A stretch of 37,323 nt of DNA from Candidatus Methanovirga australis (GCA_031272765.1 JAISTD010000117.1:1-37323), one strand, 5' to 3'; positions 1-9,592 are shown, counted from the first letter of the stretch. Made by a program: numbers and translations. The notes: a model not told the origin generated them from the sequence alone.

Positions 1-87
1 AGTGATAGGAATGAAAAAAATAGTAAAATTAATTGGAATTTCACTAAAAAGAAAGCAGACAAAAAATTATCAAAATACTATATTTGA
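1..87 (+). pseudogene. C-terminal end of a transposase (possibly IS630-like), cut by window edge
   Basis: Frame 1 is open from the first base to a TGA at 85-87 and encodes 28 residues containing INWNFTKKKADKKLSKYY. This resembles the extreme C-terminus of IS630-type transposases, which commonly end in an I-N/D-W-x-F-T segment followed by basic residues; that link is from memory. A sequence that looks like an insertion-sequence end follows within 15 bases (95-118), which supports the reading. The rest of the gene lies outside the window, so I cannot say whether it is intact. Confidence 0.4.
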
Positions 88-94
88 AAATACC

Positions 95-173
95 TAAAAT
101 TAAGTTGTCTTGACACTATACTGATTATTGATTTTAGAAAATTTTTTATTAATACTCTATTGTCAAGAAAAAT
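95..173. repeat. Insertion-sequence-end-like inverted repeat
   Basis: The eight bases TCTTGACA at 108-115 are repeated inverted at 161-168 (TGTCAAGA), with weaker pairing beyond. The left arm and its flanks (AAATTAAGTTGTCTTGACA) occur again at 18898-18917. The position just after a transposase-like C-terminus suggests the right end of an insertion sequence, with a second footprint 18.8 kb away. Confidence 0.4.
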
Positions 174-189
174 TAATTTTTATGATAAA

Positions 190-296
190 AAATTTTGATT
201 TTTGTAATTATGAAAATTACCAAAAATCTTCGATTTTCAGTAATCTTCGATTTTCAGTAATCTTCGATTTTCAGTAATCTTCGATTTTCAGTGATT
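190..296 (+). repeat. Intergenic repeat element with a four-unit 17-bp tandem array
   Basis: The unit taatcttcgattttcag occurs three times without change at 241-257, 258-274 and 275-291, after a slightly different copy at 224-240. It is preceded by a short hairpin (gtaatt...aattac) around 204-220. The same element in reverse orientation is found at 8970-9116, and a single degenerate unit at 23209-23260. No reading frame runs through it. Confidence 0.85.
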
Positions 297-602
297 AAAA
301 ATGGAATTCTGTTAACTTTTTTTAAATTGATTAAAATTCCTTATTTTTATTTTAATTATTTAAATTACATTATTTTTTATAAATATTCTTATTAAAGTTT
401 ATTTAATAAAATAAATTTATAAATTATGATTAATATATATTTTAAGATTAATTCACTGATTTTTATCACTTAAACTCCAAAAATTTTATTTGAATGATGA
501 TGTATATGAAAAATTTACAACACACGATATTATAAATATAATAATTAAACAAATAATTTTATATAAAAGTTGGATCTATAAATTATTGCTCGGTGATAAA
601 TA
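297..602. promoter_or_regulatory. AT-rich leader; TATA-like box and RBS of the following gene
   Basis: This stretch is very AT-rich and has no coding frame. A TATA-like ttatataaa lies at about 559-567, and GGTGAT, complementary to the 16S rRNA 3' end, lies at 592-597, five bases before the ATG at 603. Together they define a short-leader archaeal promoter. Confidence 0.55.
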
Positions 603-2240
603 ATGGAAGAAGATATAAGGGGAAAACTATCATTAGGCATAGCTGACTTTAAAAGTCTAATTGAACAAGACAAGATCTATGTAGATAAGACAGAATTCAT
701 AAAAAAGATGATGGATCATGGAGAAAAATATTACTTCTTATCTCGACCAAGAAGATTCGGAAAAACATTATTCTTATCAACCTTAGAAAATTTTTTCCTT
801 GGAAAAAAAGAACTATTTAAAAACACTCATATTCATAATACATGGAATACATGGAATACATATCCTGTTATAAGAATATCTATGGGTGATATTCTTAATG
901 ATTCTTCTCAACACTTAATAAATGGAATATTAAATAAATTAGATTTTTTAGCCCAGTTAAATAATATAAAATTAGATAAAAATGAGGATTATGTTTCTAA
1001 GTTTTCAAAGTTAATATATTCGACATATGAAAAAAATAAAAAAGAAATTGTTGTTTTAATCGATGAATATGATGCACCTATAATAGACAATATAAACAAT
1101 ACAAATTTAGCAGATGAAAACAGGAAAATACTGCAAAACTTCTACAATGTGTTAAAAAATTCAGAAAAATACCTTAAATTCGTATTTGTAACAGGAATCA
1201 GCAAATTCACAAAAACATCAATATTCTCCAAATTCAACAACCTAACAGAACTCACATTAGATAAAAATTACTCAAAAATCTGCGGAATAACACACAACGA
1301 ACTAAAAAAATACTACCACAACCACATCAAAATATTAGCAAAAGAAAACAACTACACATACAACGACACAATAGAAAAAATCAACCACTTCTACGATGGA
1401 TACAGCTGGGATGGAACCACCAAAGTATTCAACCCTAACTCAACACTACGATCATTATCACAAAAAAAATTTTCAAGCTATTGGTTTTCAACAGGCACAC
1501 CAAGCTTCATAGCAGAAATATTCAAAAAGAAAAAAATAACCCAAGACTACTTCCAACCAACCATATTAAAAGAAACAGAATTAGATGCAATAGACCCAGA
1601 CAACATAAACGAAACAACACTACTCTTCCAATCAGGATACCTAACCATTAAAAAAGAATTCACAAAAAACGATGAAATATACTTCTCTCTCAAAATCCCA
1701 AACTTCGAAGTACAACAAGCCTACAAAGACAACCTACTTAACCTATACATAGAAAAATTCGAAAATAAATTCAAAAACACACAACAAACAATCTGGAATG
1801 AAATATTCAACGGAAAATGTGGGAAACTATCACAACACTTAAGAGCATTCATCACAGGAATACCATACTACAACAGAATCAGTATGGACAACGACGAAAA
1901 ATGGAAAATCTACTCCACAATATTCACAATCTGGGCACAACAAATGGATTACTACCTAACAGTAGAAAAAGCAATCAAAGACGGTAGAATCGACTTCATA
2001 CTCGAAAACAACAACCAAGACCAAACCATCATCATAGAAATGAAATACACAGCAGACCAAAACAAAACAATGAACACACTAATCAACGAAGCCTTTAAAC
2101 AAATCAACAAGAAAAAATACTGGTGGGCATACACAGGAGAAATCAAACTAATGGCATTAGCAATCAAAGACATAAAAATAGACGACGGCTACATAACCAA
2201 TGTCAAATGCCAACTAAAAAACATTACAAAAGAAGAATAA
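603..2240 (+). CDS. AAA-ATPase-like / PD-(D/E)XK nuclease-superfamily protein (DUF1703 type)
   Basis: This 545-residue protein belongs to the paired AAA-ATPase-like (PF09820) and DUF1703 (PF08011) families that are abundant in Methanobrevibacter and Bacteroidetes. The N-terminal ATPase part has the family P-loop variant SRPRRFGKT at residues 47-55 and a Walker B strand VVLIDEYD at about 150-157. The C-terminus carries a PD-(D/E)XK-like core: D464 in GRIDF, then E479 and K481 in IIIEMKY. Its cellular role is not established; mobile or defence functions have been suggested for such proteins. The start is fixed by GGTGAT at 592-597. Oddly, from about position 1150 onward the coding strand becomes rich in C and poor in G (AAC, TAC, TTC and ATC codons), unlike its first third and unlike other genes here, suggesting a mosaic. 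Paralogues are at 10328-11911 and, decayed, at 11911-12070 and 18173-18772. Confidence 0.85.
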   Translation: MEEDIRGKLSLGIADFKSLIEQDKIYVDKTEFIKKMMDHGEKYYFLSRPRRFGKTLFLSTLENFFLGKKELFKNTHIHNTWNTWNTYPVIRISMGDILNDSSQHLINGILNKLDFLAQLNNIKLDKNEDYVSKFSKLIYSTYEKNKKEIVVLIDEYDAPIIDNINNTNLADENRKILQNFYNVLKNSEKYLKFVFVTGISKFTKTSIFSKFNNLTELTLDKNYSKICGITHNELKKYYHNHIKILAKENNYTYNDTIEKINHFYDGYSWDGTTKVFNPNSTLRSLSQKKFSSYWFSTGTPSFIAEIFKKKKITQDYFQPTILKETELDAIDPDNINETTLLFQSGYLTIKKEFTKNDEIYFSLKIPNFEVQQAYKDNLLNLYIEKFENKFKNTQQTIWNEIFNGKCGKLSQHLRAFITGIPYYNRISMDNDEKWKIYSTIFTIWAQQMDYYLTVEKAIKDGRIDFILENNNQDQTIIIEMKYTADQNKTMNTLINEAFKQINKKKYWWAYTGEIKLMALAIKDIKIDDGYITNVKCQLKNITKEE

Positions 2241-2658
2241 AAAGTCCAATTATAATATTTTATCTAACTTTATTAACATATTTGTAAAATATTTGATTTT
2301 ATAAGTTAGAAAAATGAAGTTTTTCTTTATAGTCCTTGATATTAATAATTTAATTAATAAATTTTTCATATAATCTTTTATTGGTTAAAATTTATTTTTA
2401 ACTTAGAAGAATTTATTCTCTGTTTGAAAATATCATTATATATGACTTATTTCATTATTAAATAATTATAAAATTAATTACATCAATAAATACACTATTT
2501 AATTAAATAAAACTTAAAATAAAATAATATTATATTTATTTAAAAAGTCTATTACTTAAAAAAAAAACATGTCAAGGACTATAATAAAGTTTTTAACAAC
2601 ATGTTATAAAAGTTTTGTTAAGTACTATATAACAGAAGATTAAAAATTGGTTAAAAAT
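2241..2658. other. AT-rich gap with a possible MITE (perfect 12-bp inverted repeat)
   Basis: No coding frame is visible. TATAGTCCTTGA at 2328-2339 is matched by its perfect reverse complement at 2572-2583, enclosing about 230 bases of AT-rich sequence. The flanks just outside the arms are also alike, so this may be a miniature inverted-repeat element or the ends of a deleted insertion sequence. A TATA-like ctatata at 2625-2631 lies about 28 bases before the ATG at 2659 and could give a nearly leaderless transcript. Confidence 0.5.
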
Positions 2659-3447
2659 ATGAATGAAATAGATAAACAGATATTAAAATCATTGAAATAC
2701 TTTGGATTAACAGAGTATGAAGCTTCAACATATTTAACCCTGAATTATATGATTTCAGGAACTGCAGCCGAGATAAGTGAAAATTCAAAAGTTCCAAGAT
2801 CAAAAATATATGAGATATTAAAACTTTTAGATAAAAAAGGTTTTATTGAAGTGAAAAACGGAAGACCTTTAAAATATAGTGTTATTTCTCCTATGAACAT
2901 ATTCCGAACAAATAAGAATAAAATAATCAGTGAGTTAGAAGAAAGTGAGAAGAATTTAAATGAAATATATGATAATCAGCTTTCAAAGATTCCTGCACCA
3001 GTTTGGTTAATTTATGGAAAAGATAAAATAATAGAAAAAGAGTTGGACTTAATATCTAATGCAAGAAATACAATAGCTATTAGGATAGGATTTATATTTG
3101 ATAATGAATGGAAAAAATTAGAGTATAAAATTAATCAAAAGATTCAAGAAGGAGTAGAAGTTAAAATTATGGTAAATGAAACTTTTAATTTAAATAATAA
3201 AAAAATAAGAAGTGAGGACTTATTAAAGCATTCTAAAGCAAAAATATCTAAATTCAACTTACCTACAGCAAAAATGATTATAAAAGATGGGAAGGAGATG
3301 ATGCATATTTTCTCAAAATTCAATGTTAATGAACCAGATCCTGAAACAGCCATTGGAATCTGGAACAAATATGAAGATATCGCTAAAAATTATCATGATA
3401 GATTTGAAATATCTTGGAACAAGAGAAGTAATATGATGAAAAAATAA
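2659..3447 (+). CDS. TrmB-family transcriptional regulator
   Basis: The predicted protein has 262 residues. The first 75 or so form a winged helix-turn-helix of the TrmB type (PF01978): LTEYEASTYLTL, then SKVPRSKIYEILKLLDKKGFI and a basic wing. The remaining part, including WLIYGKDKIIEKELDLIS, resembles the C-terminal effector or phospholipase-D-like region of TrmB-like regulators. TrmB proteins are sugar- or metabolite-responsive archaeal regulators; the ligand here is unknown. I chose the ATG at 2659 rather than the TTG at 2647, because a TATA-like box lies at the leaderless distance. The gene is followed by an ATPase gene whose promoter is flanked by two matching palindromes, the obvious candidate targets for this regulator. 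Confidence 0.85.
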   Translation: MNEIDKQILKSLKYFGLTEYEASTYLTLNYMISGTAAEISENSKVPRSKIYEILKLLDKKGFIEVKNGRPLKYSVISPMNIFRTNKNKIISELEESEKNLNEIYDNQLSKIPAPVWLIYGKDKIIEKELDLISNARNTIAIRIGFIFDNEWKKLEYKINQKIQEGVEVKIMVNETFNLNNKKIRSEDLLKHSKAKISKFNLPTAKMIIKDGKEMMHIFSKFNVNEPDPETAIGIWNKYEDIAKNYHDRFEISWNKRSNMMKK

Positions 3448-3479
3448 AGATAATAAAACAGATATTAATTTGTAATAGC

Positions 3480-3542
3480 TATTCTAAAATAGAACACATA
3501 CTCAAAAAAATATATTTATAATAACTATTCTAAAATAGAATA
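3480..3542 (+). promoter_or_regulatory. Twin palindromic operators bracketing a TATA box
   Basis: TATTCTAAAATAGAACA at 3480-3496 and TATTCTAAAATAGAATA at 3526-3542 share the palindrome ATTCTA-AAA-TAGAAT; the second is perfect. They lie 46 bp apart, centre to centre. A TATA-like tatatttata at 3511-3520 sits between them, so transcription would start near the second site. This arrangement fits repression of the ATPase gene by a dimeric regulator, probably the TrmB-like protein encoded just upstream. Confidence 0.65.
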
Positions 3543-3599
3543 TTATATGCTTAATAAGAATCATTAAAAAATAGAGTTGAAAATTATGAGCAGTTTAGC

Positions 3600-4776
3600 A
3601 TGGGAACTGAATCAAATATAAGTGATGAAAAATTTTACAATCGTAAAAATGAGATTACATTACTAAAAAAACTATTAAGTACACTTGAAGAAAATTCATC
3701 ACCAGCAATTATGTTATCAGGAATTAGAGGTGTTGGAAAAACATCTTTACTCAAAAAAATTAAAAATGAAATGGAAAAAGATTATTTAATAGATTATATA
3801 GACTTAACATGTATAGACATATATCAAACAGGCAAATTAACAAAAATAGACTTGATAAATGAATTTTATAAAGTTTGGATGGAAACAATTAATAATAATG
3901 GATTAAAAACAATTATTAACAAAATTAAAAAATATTTTAAAACTAAAAATTTCAAAATTAAAGAAATTATATCAACTGAAGGATATCCAATACCACTCAT
4001 TGAAACAAAAGATAACTATAAAAAACTTTCAGATTTTGTTTTAGAATTACCACAGAAAATATATGAACAAGAAAACAATGGAATTAAAGGAGTTATAATG
4101 ATTATTGACGAATTTCAAGCTTTAAAAGACTTAGCTAATGATTTAGATAATTTTTTATGGCTTTTTAGAAGTGTTATCCAGAATCAGAGAAATGTTGCTT
4201 ATATATTTTCAGGATCTATAAGTTCAAGAGATGATATGATTGAAAAAATAGCTGGTAGAAAAGGTGCTTTCGGAGGCAGAATGCTAACAATAGAAATAAA
4301 TCCTTTTACTAAAGATACTGTTTATAAATACTTAAAGGAGAAATTACCATCATTAATCTTTGAAGAAGATGGATTTGAAAGATTTTACAAGTGTACAAGA
4401 GGAATACCTCACTATGTAAATACTTTTGCTCAATTACTGGAAAAAAATACTCCTTTAGATGATAAAAAGATAAAAAAAGAATTTCAAAACTTGCTACCAT
4501 TTTTTGCAATTCATTTGATAAATTTATGGAGTGATTTAACTTTACGTGAGCAGAAAATAGTTACAAGCCTTAGTGAAGGATCTCTTGAAAGAAAAAAAAT
4601 AGCAGAAAAATTAATATAACTTCAAGTTAAGTATGCCACTTAAAAAATTATTAAATGAAGGCTTAATTGAATATGAAGACAAAGGTGTGTATGCGATTAG
4701 TGAACCTATACTTAAAGAATGGTTAAAACAAGAGTACGAAAACAAAGGAATTTATCCTTACAGAAGTTTGACATGA
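3600..4776 (+). pseudogene. Archaeal ATPase (AAA, MarR-like wHTH tail) gene with a single-base frameshift
   Basis: The first frame gives 339 residues of an archaeal-type P-loop ATPase (PF01637 family): Walker A GIRGVGKTS at residues 41-49, Walker B VIMIIDEF at about 165-172, and a sensor-like AYIFSGS near 200. The frame ends at 4617-4619, in the middle of the C-terminal winged helix. The expected remainder continues in the next frame up to TGA at 4774-4776, ending KGIYPYRSLT, and includes LKKLLNEGLIEYEDKGVYAI. Removing one base near 4612-4614 restores a continuous protein of about 392 residues. This is a recent inactivating indel, a phase-variable site or a sequencing error. The role of these ATPases is unclear. 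The upstream TrmB gene and operators suggest a regulated two-gene unit. Confidence 0.75.
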
Positions 4777-4865
4777 AATTGTTCCAATTTTGTAAGTGAA
4801 CCTTACCTTATCTATTCTAATGAAGTAATCTACTTTTATAGAAAATTGATGATATTGGTGTTATA

Positions 4866-5828
4866 TTACAAAACACCATCATAATCTTTGTAAATATCTT
4901 CAAATACCCATTCCATAGATAAATATCTTTCACCAGTATCTGGAAGAATTACAAGGATTTTTTTGCCTTTATTTTCTGGTCTTTTTGCAAGTTGTAAACC
5001 TGCATAAGTAGCTGCACCAGATGATATTCCAGCTAAAATACCTTCCTCTTTAGCTAATTTTATCATTGTTGCCCCAGCATCCTTATCATCTACTTTAATA
5101 ATCTCATCGATATACTCTGAATCATAAATATCTGGAATAAAACCAGCACCAATTCCTTGAATTTTATGAGGTCCTGGAGATTCTCCAGATAAAACAGGTG
5201 ACGCTGATGGTTCAACAGCCACAGATTTAAAATTAGGATTTTTTTCTTTAATAGCTTTTGAAATTCCAGTTACAGTACCACCAGTACCGACTCCTGCAAC
5301 TACAATATCTATATCTCCATTGGTATCATCTAATATTTCTTGAGCTGTTGTTTTATAATGGGTTTCCACATTAACAGGATTTGAAAACTGACTTACAGAA
5401 TATGAATTCTCTGTTTGCTCTAATAACTCATCTGCCTTAGCAACAGCTCCACTCATTCCTTTAGGTCCTGGTGTCAAAACAATTTCCGCACCAAAAATAG
5501 CTAACAGTTTTTTTCTTTCAGTTGACATAGTCTCTGGCATGGTGAGAATTAGTTTATATCCTCTTGCAGCTGCAACAAAAGCAAGGGCAATTCCAGTGTT
5601 TCCACTGGTTGGTTCTATTAAAACTGTGTTTTTATTTATTTTGCCTTCTTTTTCAGCAGCATTAATCATTCCAACACCAATTCTATCTTTAACACTGCTT
5701 AATGGATTGAAAGATTCTAGTTTAGCTATTATTTCACCATCAAAATCCTTTGCTAACTTATTAATTTTAACCAAAGGAGTTTTTCCCACAAGTTCGGTTA
5801 TATTCTCAGCTATTTTATTCTCACTCAT
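4866..5828 (-). CDS. cysK: Cysteine synthase, PLP-dependent (O-acetylserine sulfhydrylase family)
   Basis: This 320-residue fold-type II PLP enzyme makes cysteine from O-acetylserine and sulfide in the cytoplasm. Visible motifs are the PLP lysine K47 in NPLSSVKDRIG, the substrate loop PTSGNTG at 73-79, the phosphate-binding GVGTGGTVTG loop near 180, and AGISSGAAT near 260. Length and motif order match CysK. An in-frame GTG lies 15 bases upstream, but GGAAGTGAT just before ATG 5828 makes that ATG the better start. metY lies 130 bp upstream on the same strand, giving a sulfur-assimilation pair. No serine acetyltransferase gene is present, so the acyl donor (acetylserine or phosphoserine) cannot be judged from context. 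Confidence 0.93.
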   Translation of the reverse strand: MSENKIAENITELVGKTPLVKINKLAKDFDGEIIAKLESFNPLSSVKDRIGVGMINAAEKEGKINKNTVLIEPTSGNTGIALAFVAAARGYKLILTMPETMSTERKKLLAIFGAEIVLTPGPKGMSGAVAKADELLEQTENSYSVSQFSNPVNVETHYKTTAQEILDDTNGDIDIVVAGVGTGGTVTGISKAIKEKNPNFKSVAVEPSASPVLSGESPGPHKIQGIGAGFIPDIYDSEYIDEIIKVDDKDAGATMIKLAKEEGILAGISSGAATYAGLQLAKRPENKGKKILVILPDTGERYLSMEWVFEDIYKDYDGVL

Positions 5829-5958
5829 ACAATCACTTCCCACATAATAATTTAAAATCTTTTAATTAATATAATAATTTAATTTATATAATAATTTTAA
5901 GGAGTACACTTTAATTTATAGTATGTTTTATGTTAGATTAATGTTTGTTGTTAACCTA

Positions 5959-7251
5959 TTAACTTGTTGCTTTATTTAAAGCTTGATCAATATCAGCAAT
6001 AATATCTTCCACATTTTCAGTTCCAATGGATAACCTAATGAAATCAGGAGTCACACCAGTGCTTACTTGTTCCTCAACATTTAATTGTGAATGTGTAGTT
6101 GAAGCTGGATGGATAACTAATGATTTAGAATCGCCAATATTTGCCAAGTGAGATAGCAACTCAACACTATTTATGAATTTTTTACCTTCTTCAATTCCAC
6201 CTTTAATTCCAAACCCTACTAATGCTCCATAACCACCTTTCAGATATTTCTTTGCAATTTCATGTGAAGGATCATCTTCAAGACCAGGATAATTAACCCA
6301 TGAAACAGAAGGATGTCCTTGTAAAAATTTTGCAACTTCAAAAGCATTTTCACTATGTTGTTTCATTCTAAGGGATAATGTTTCAGCTCCTTGCAATAGT
6401 AAAAATGAATTAAATGGACTGAGAGTCGGACCAACATCTCTTAAGAAAGATCCTCGTGCCTTAATTATATATGCCAAGTTTCCAAAAGCTTCAGTGTAAA
6501 CTAATCCATTATATGCTGGATCTGGAGTTGTAAACTCTGGAAATTTACCATTATCCCAATCAAAATTACCTGAATCCACAATAATTCCACCTAATGTTGT
6601 TCCATGCCCTCCAATAAATTTAGTTGCAGAATCAACAACAATATCTACTCCATATTCAATTGGTCTTACAAGACTAACAGCTGAGGTGTTATCAACAATA
6701 AATGGAATATCATTATCATGAGCTATTTTTGCAAGTTTTTCAAAGTCAGGAACATCTAATTTTGGATTTCCCAAAGATTCAGCGAACAATGCTTTAGTTT
6801 TAGAAGTTATTGCTTCTTGATATCCATCTAAATCCTGTGAATTAACAAAATTAACTTTTCTAGCTAAAGTTGGAAATGTGTTATTAAATAGCGAGTATGT
6901 TCCACCATACAAGTTATCTCCAGATACAAACTCATCACCTGGACTTGAAAGATTTAATAATGATGTTGTAATAGCTGCTGCACCTGATGAGAATGAAAGA
7001 CCAGCTACTCCACCTTCAATAGCTGCAATCCTTTTTTCAAAAACATCATTTGTTGGATTGGTTAACCGTGTATATATTTGTCCAAACTCTTTAAGTGCAA
7101 ATAAGTTTGCAGCTTCATCAGTGTCTTTAAAGACATAAGATGTGGTTTGATATATAGGGACTGATCTTGCACCAGTGACTGGATCTGGTTCTTCCTGACC
7201 AGAATGTAATTCTAATGTTCTTTTTCCTAAATTTCTATTTTCTTCACTCAT
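5959..7251 (-). CDS. metY: O-acetylhomoserine aminocarboxypropyltransferase (sulfhydrylase)
   Basis: This 430-residue protein of the Cys/Met metabolism PLP family (PF01053) converts O-acetylhomoserine and sulfide to homocysteine. The Schiff-base lysine is K211 in [10 protein letters not shown], with the cofactor aspartate D187 in FIVDN and the phosphate-binding SSGAAA near residue 90. The long insertion around [12 protein letters not shown] and the 430-residue length are typical of MetY rather than the shorter MetB/MetC enzymes. It precedes cysK on the same strand. A TATA-like catatattt about 20-25 bases before the ATG suggests a very short leader. The 640-bp region upstream is AT-rich and carries a palindrome at 7790-7807. 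Confidence 0.92.
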   Translation of the reverse strand: MSEENRNLGKRTLELHSGQEEPDPVTGARSVPIYQTTSYVFKDTDEAANLFALKEFGQIYTRLTNPTNDVFEKRIAAIEGGVAGLSFSSGAAAITTSLLNLSSPGDEFVSGDNLYGGTYSLFNNTFPTLARKVNFVNSQDLDGYQEAITSKTKALFAESLGNPKLDVPDFEKLAKIAHDNDIPFIVDNTSAVSLVRPIEYGVDIVVDSATKFIGGHGTTLGGIIVDSGNFDWDNGKFPEFTTPDPAYNGLVYTEAFGNLAYIIKARGSFLRDVGPTLSPFNSFLLLQGAETLSLRMKQHSENAFEVAKFLQGHPSVSWVNYPGLEDDPSHEIAKKYLKGGYGALVGFGIKGGIEEGKKFINSVELLSHLANIGDSKSLVIHPASTTHSQLNVEEQVSTGVTPDFIRLSIGTENVEDIIADIDQALNKATS

Positions 7252-7893
7252 TGTAACATCTCTTAAATATATGATCTAAAAATTTTATAATACTTATCTA
7301 AAAATTCTATAACATTCATCTAACACTTTTAACATCCATATAAAAATTATATTTATTAATTAAAAATTTTTATTAAAAAATTATTCTTTAAATTATTAAA
7401 AAATTATTATTTAATTGCACAAATTTTAATTTAAATATATATTATATTTTTTTAAAAATTTAGACTGTAAAAATTTAATAAAATACAATGTTAATAAAGT
7501 TAGACAAGTTATATATTTTTATTTTTTTACTAAATTTTATTAATATTAATTATTAACTAACAATTCATTAACTAATTTTATTATTTAACTAATTTTAATT
7601 CTTTAATAATAATTTAATAAGATTTAAGAAAGAATATTTTATCTGCAAACAATATAATCATAATATTATTATAAATTTAATATAACTACTATTATATTAA
7701 TGAACATTTTATAACATAATCTGATAAAATAATAATGTAATAAAAAATTCAATATGTATTTGTAGAAAAAATTTCAATCGAACTTAGCAATATAACTATT
7801 GTTATATTTTTTTTATATATAAATGTTTCCAATTTTTAAGAGCAAAATACAAAATTAAGGATAAGTACTATTAACATTTATATGTTTCTATAT
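7252..7893. other. AT-rich intergenic region with an 18-bp palindrome
   Basis: No coding frame is visible. ATATAACTATTGTTATAT at 7790-7807 has two 7-base arms around TATT. A weaker relative lies near 7680-7696. The same palindrome, on the opposite strand, occurs at about 14642-14659 upstream of pdxS. It could be an operator or part of a repeat. The region would contain the metY promoter. Confidence 0.4.
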
Positions 7894-8577
7894 TCATATA
7901 TTCTTTTCAGTGATTTCTATATTATCAAACTCAGCTATTCCATCCAAATCATTATTCAATAAATGAAGAAGTAGTTCCAATGTCTTTACAATACCATTTT
8001 CCTGTCTTTTAAAAATAAGTTCACTATCATTTAGACTAATATCTGTTAAAATCCTTAAATCAGCATAAACATCAGCAGTTGTTATAATATCTAACTTGCT
8101 ATTAGAAATAGTTATGCCACCTCTTCCAAACCCTGCCGTTGTTCCTATACCAATATCAACATTCAAAAGTTCTCTCACACCATTAGCCATTAAAGAAGAT
8201 ACAAATTTATCTTCTTCCTCCCCATAAATCTTAACCCCATTTATTACCTCTTGAGGTTCAGGAGGATTAAGATTCAATATTTTAATAAGACCATCCACAG
8301 AAGGAATAAACAATGAAGAGACTAAAATTAGATTTTTTCGAAGATCATCTAAATTTTGAAGCTCATCTAAATTTCTATTTTCCATGCACTTATCTTTACT
8401 ATATTTACGCTCAATACCTTCAGCATACTTATTTTCTACAATATCTTTAAAATAATCTTTAGTAATATCTCCAAGATATTTGGAGACCAAGTTCCCTTTA
8501 TAACTCTGAATAAAATTGTGGATTTCTCTTCCTATATGCCCATGTGTAAAACACTCTGCAGTAGCTATTTTTATCAT
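7894..8577 (-). CDS. UPF0254 family protein (methanogen-specific, unknown function)
   Basis: I recognise this 227-residue protein as UPF0254 (PF06787), a family confined to methanogens. Diagnostic stretches are the N-terminus MIKIATAECFTHGHIGREIH, the middle INGVKIYGEEEDKFVSSLMANG, and DIGIGTTAGFGRGGI followed by TTADVYADLR. The glycine-rich segment could bind a nucleotide or phosphate, but no biochemical role is established to my knowledge. The region from about residue 50 to 90 is charged and looks like a lineage-specific insertion. The gene stands alone with long AT-rich flanks. The start is the only ATG near the conserved N-terminus, with a weak TGAT upstream. Confidence 0.82.
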   Translation of the reverse strand: MIKIATAECFTHGHIGREIHNFIQSYKGNLVSKYLGDITKDYFKDIVENKYAEGIERKYSKDKCMENRNLDELQNLDDLRKNLILVSSLFIPSVDGLIKILNLNPPEPQEVINGVKIYGEEEDKFVSSLMANGVRELLNVDIGIGTTAGFGRGGITISNSKLDIITTADVYADLRILTDISLNDSELIFKRQENGIVKTLELLLHLLNNDLDGIAEFDNIEITEKNI

Positions 8578-9592
8578 AATTATCAGTGAAAATGATTATA
8601 CATAAATAAACAAAATATACTTTAATAAAATATTATTAAAAAATTATTCATCAAGTTGTTTAAATTTTAAGAATTAATTCAGCTAAAGTATCTGGTACAA
8701 TATAATTTTTTTATTTATATATTCTTTTAATTCAATTTTCTTTAATTCAATTTTCTTTAATTCAATTAATTAGATATAATTCTAAATTTTAATGTGATTA
8801 AAAAAAATCTAATTTTTAATATTAATTAAAATATATATTGTTTTATATAGTTTGTAATATAAATACTTCAAATCCTAAGCAGAGAATAAAAAGCATCGAG
8901 AGACTGTTGCAAAATTATTTTTGTTTAATTAATATTTAAATTAAATAATAGTTAACATGTAAATTTTTAATTACTGAAAATCCTTTGGATTACTGAAAAT
9001 CCTTTGGATTACTGAAAATCCTTTGGATTACTGAAAATCGAAGATTTTCATAATTACAAAAATCGAAGATTTTTGGTAATTTTCATAATTACAAAACTCT
9101 TTGATTTTTGGTAATTAATAATAATTTTTAATAATATTTTATTAAGATACATATTGTTCATTGAAAATAAAATTGTGTAGCAAGATCATCAAGGAAAAAT
9201 CTTAAGATTATTAATTAATTAAATGATTATTTTGATTTGAATTTTCAATATAAATGAGTTAATTATTTTAATAGTTCCAGTATCAATTTAAATCTGCCAA
9301 TTATAACATTCTTGTTTTAATTAAGTCAAAATAAAAAAATATTTATATACGCACCATATAATCCATAGCAAGTAATAATAAATTAAATAAAGTATTACTA
9401 TTCTACAGATATTCAATTGAAAAGTAATACTCAATTTTGATGTAGAAATATAGCAATCGAAGAGAATTAGTGTATAAAAAACAGTGCCCAGTAATTATAA
9501 TGTGTTTTGATAATTCAATTCCTTTTAAAAAGTTATATGCTCTCAATAAAATATAAAAAATAGATATCAATAATGAAGACATTGGTGAATAT
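8578..9592. other. 1-kb intergenic region with repeat element and long leader of the acetyltransferase gene
   Basis: No gene is visible. It contains the intergenic repeat at 8970-9116 and a TATA-like aatatttatatac near 9340-9352, about 240 bases before the next ATG. If that box is used, the acetyltransferase mRNA would have an unusually long leader. The rest is AT-rich with no recognisable RNA gene. Confidence 0.45.
8970..9116 (-). repeat. Intergenic repeat element, second copy (reverse), with a 19-bp tandem array
   Basis: attactgaaaatcctttgg is repeated exactly at 8970-8988, 8989-9007 and 9008-9026, followed by a divergent unit attactgaaaatcgaagat and a hairpin-rich segment (tttcataattacaaaaatcgaa and so on) to 9116. 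Reverse-complemented, this last part matches 190-260 closely. Thus one element occurs in inverted orientation near both ends of the left third of the window, with the tandem unit differing (17 versus 19 bp). Confidence 0.85.

Noticed and set aside
224-291. Possible CRISPR array
   Set aside because: The 17-bp units are directly adjacent with no spacers.
5539-5847. Plus-strand frame opposite cysK (and similar frames opposite metY, cimA, serS, the acyl-CoA synthetase and nadA)
   Set aside because: They are antisense shadows of well-supported enzyme genes, with no ribosome binding site or recognisable product.
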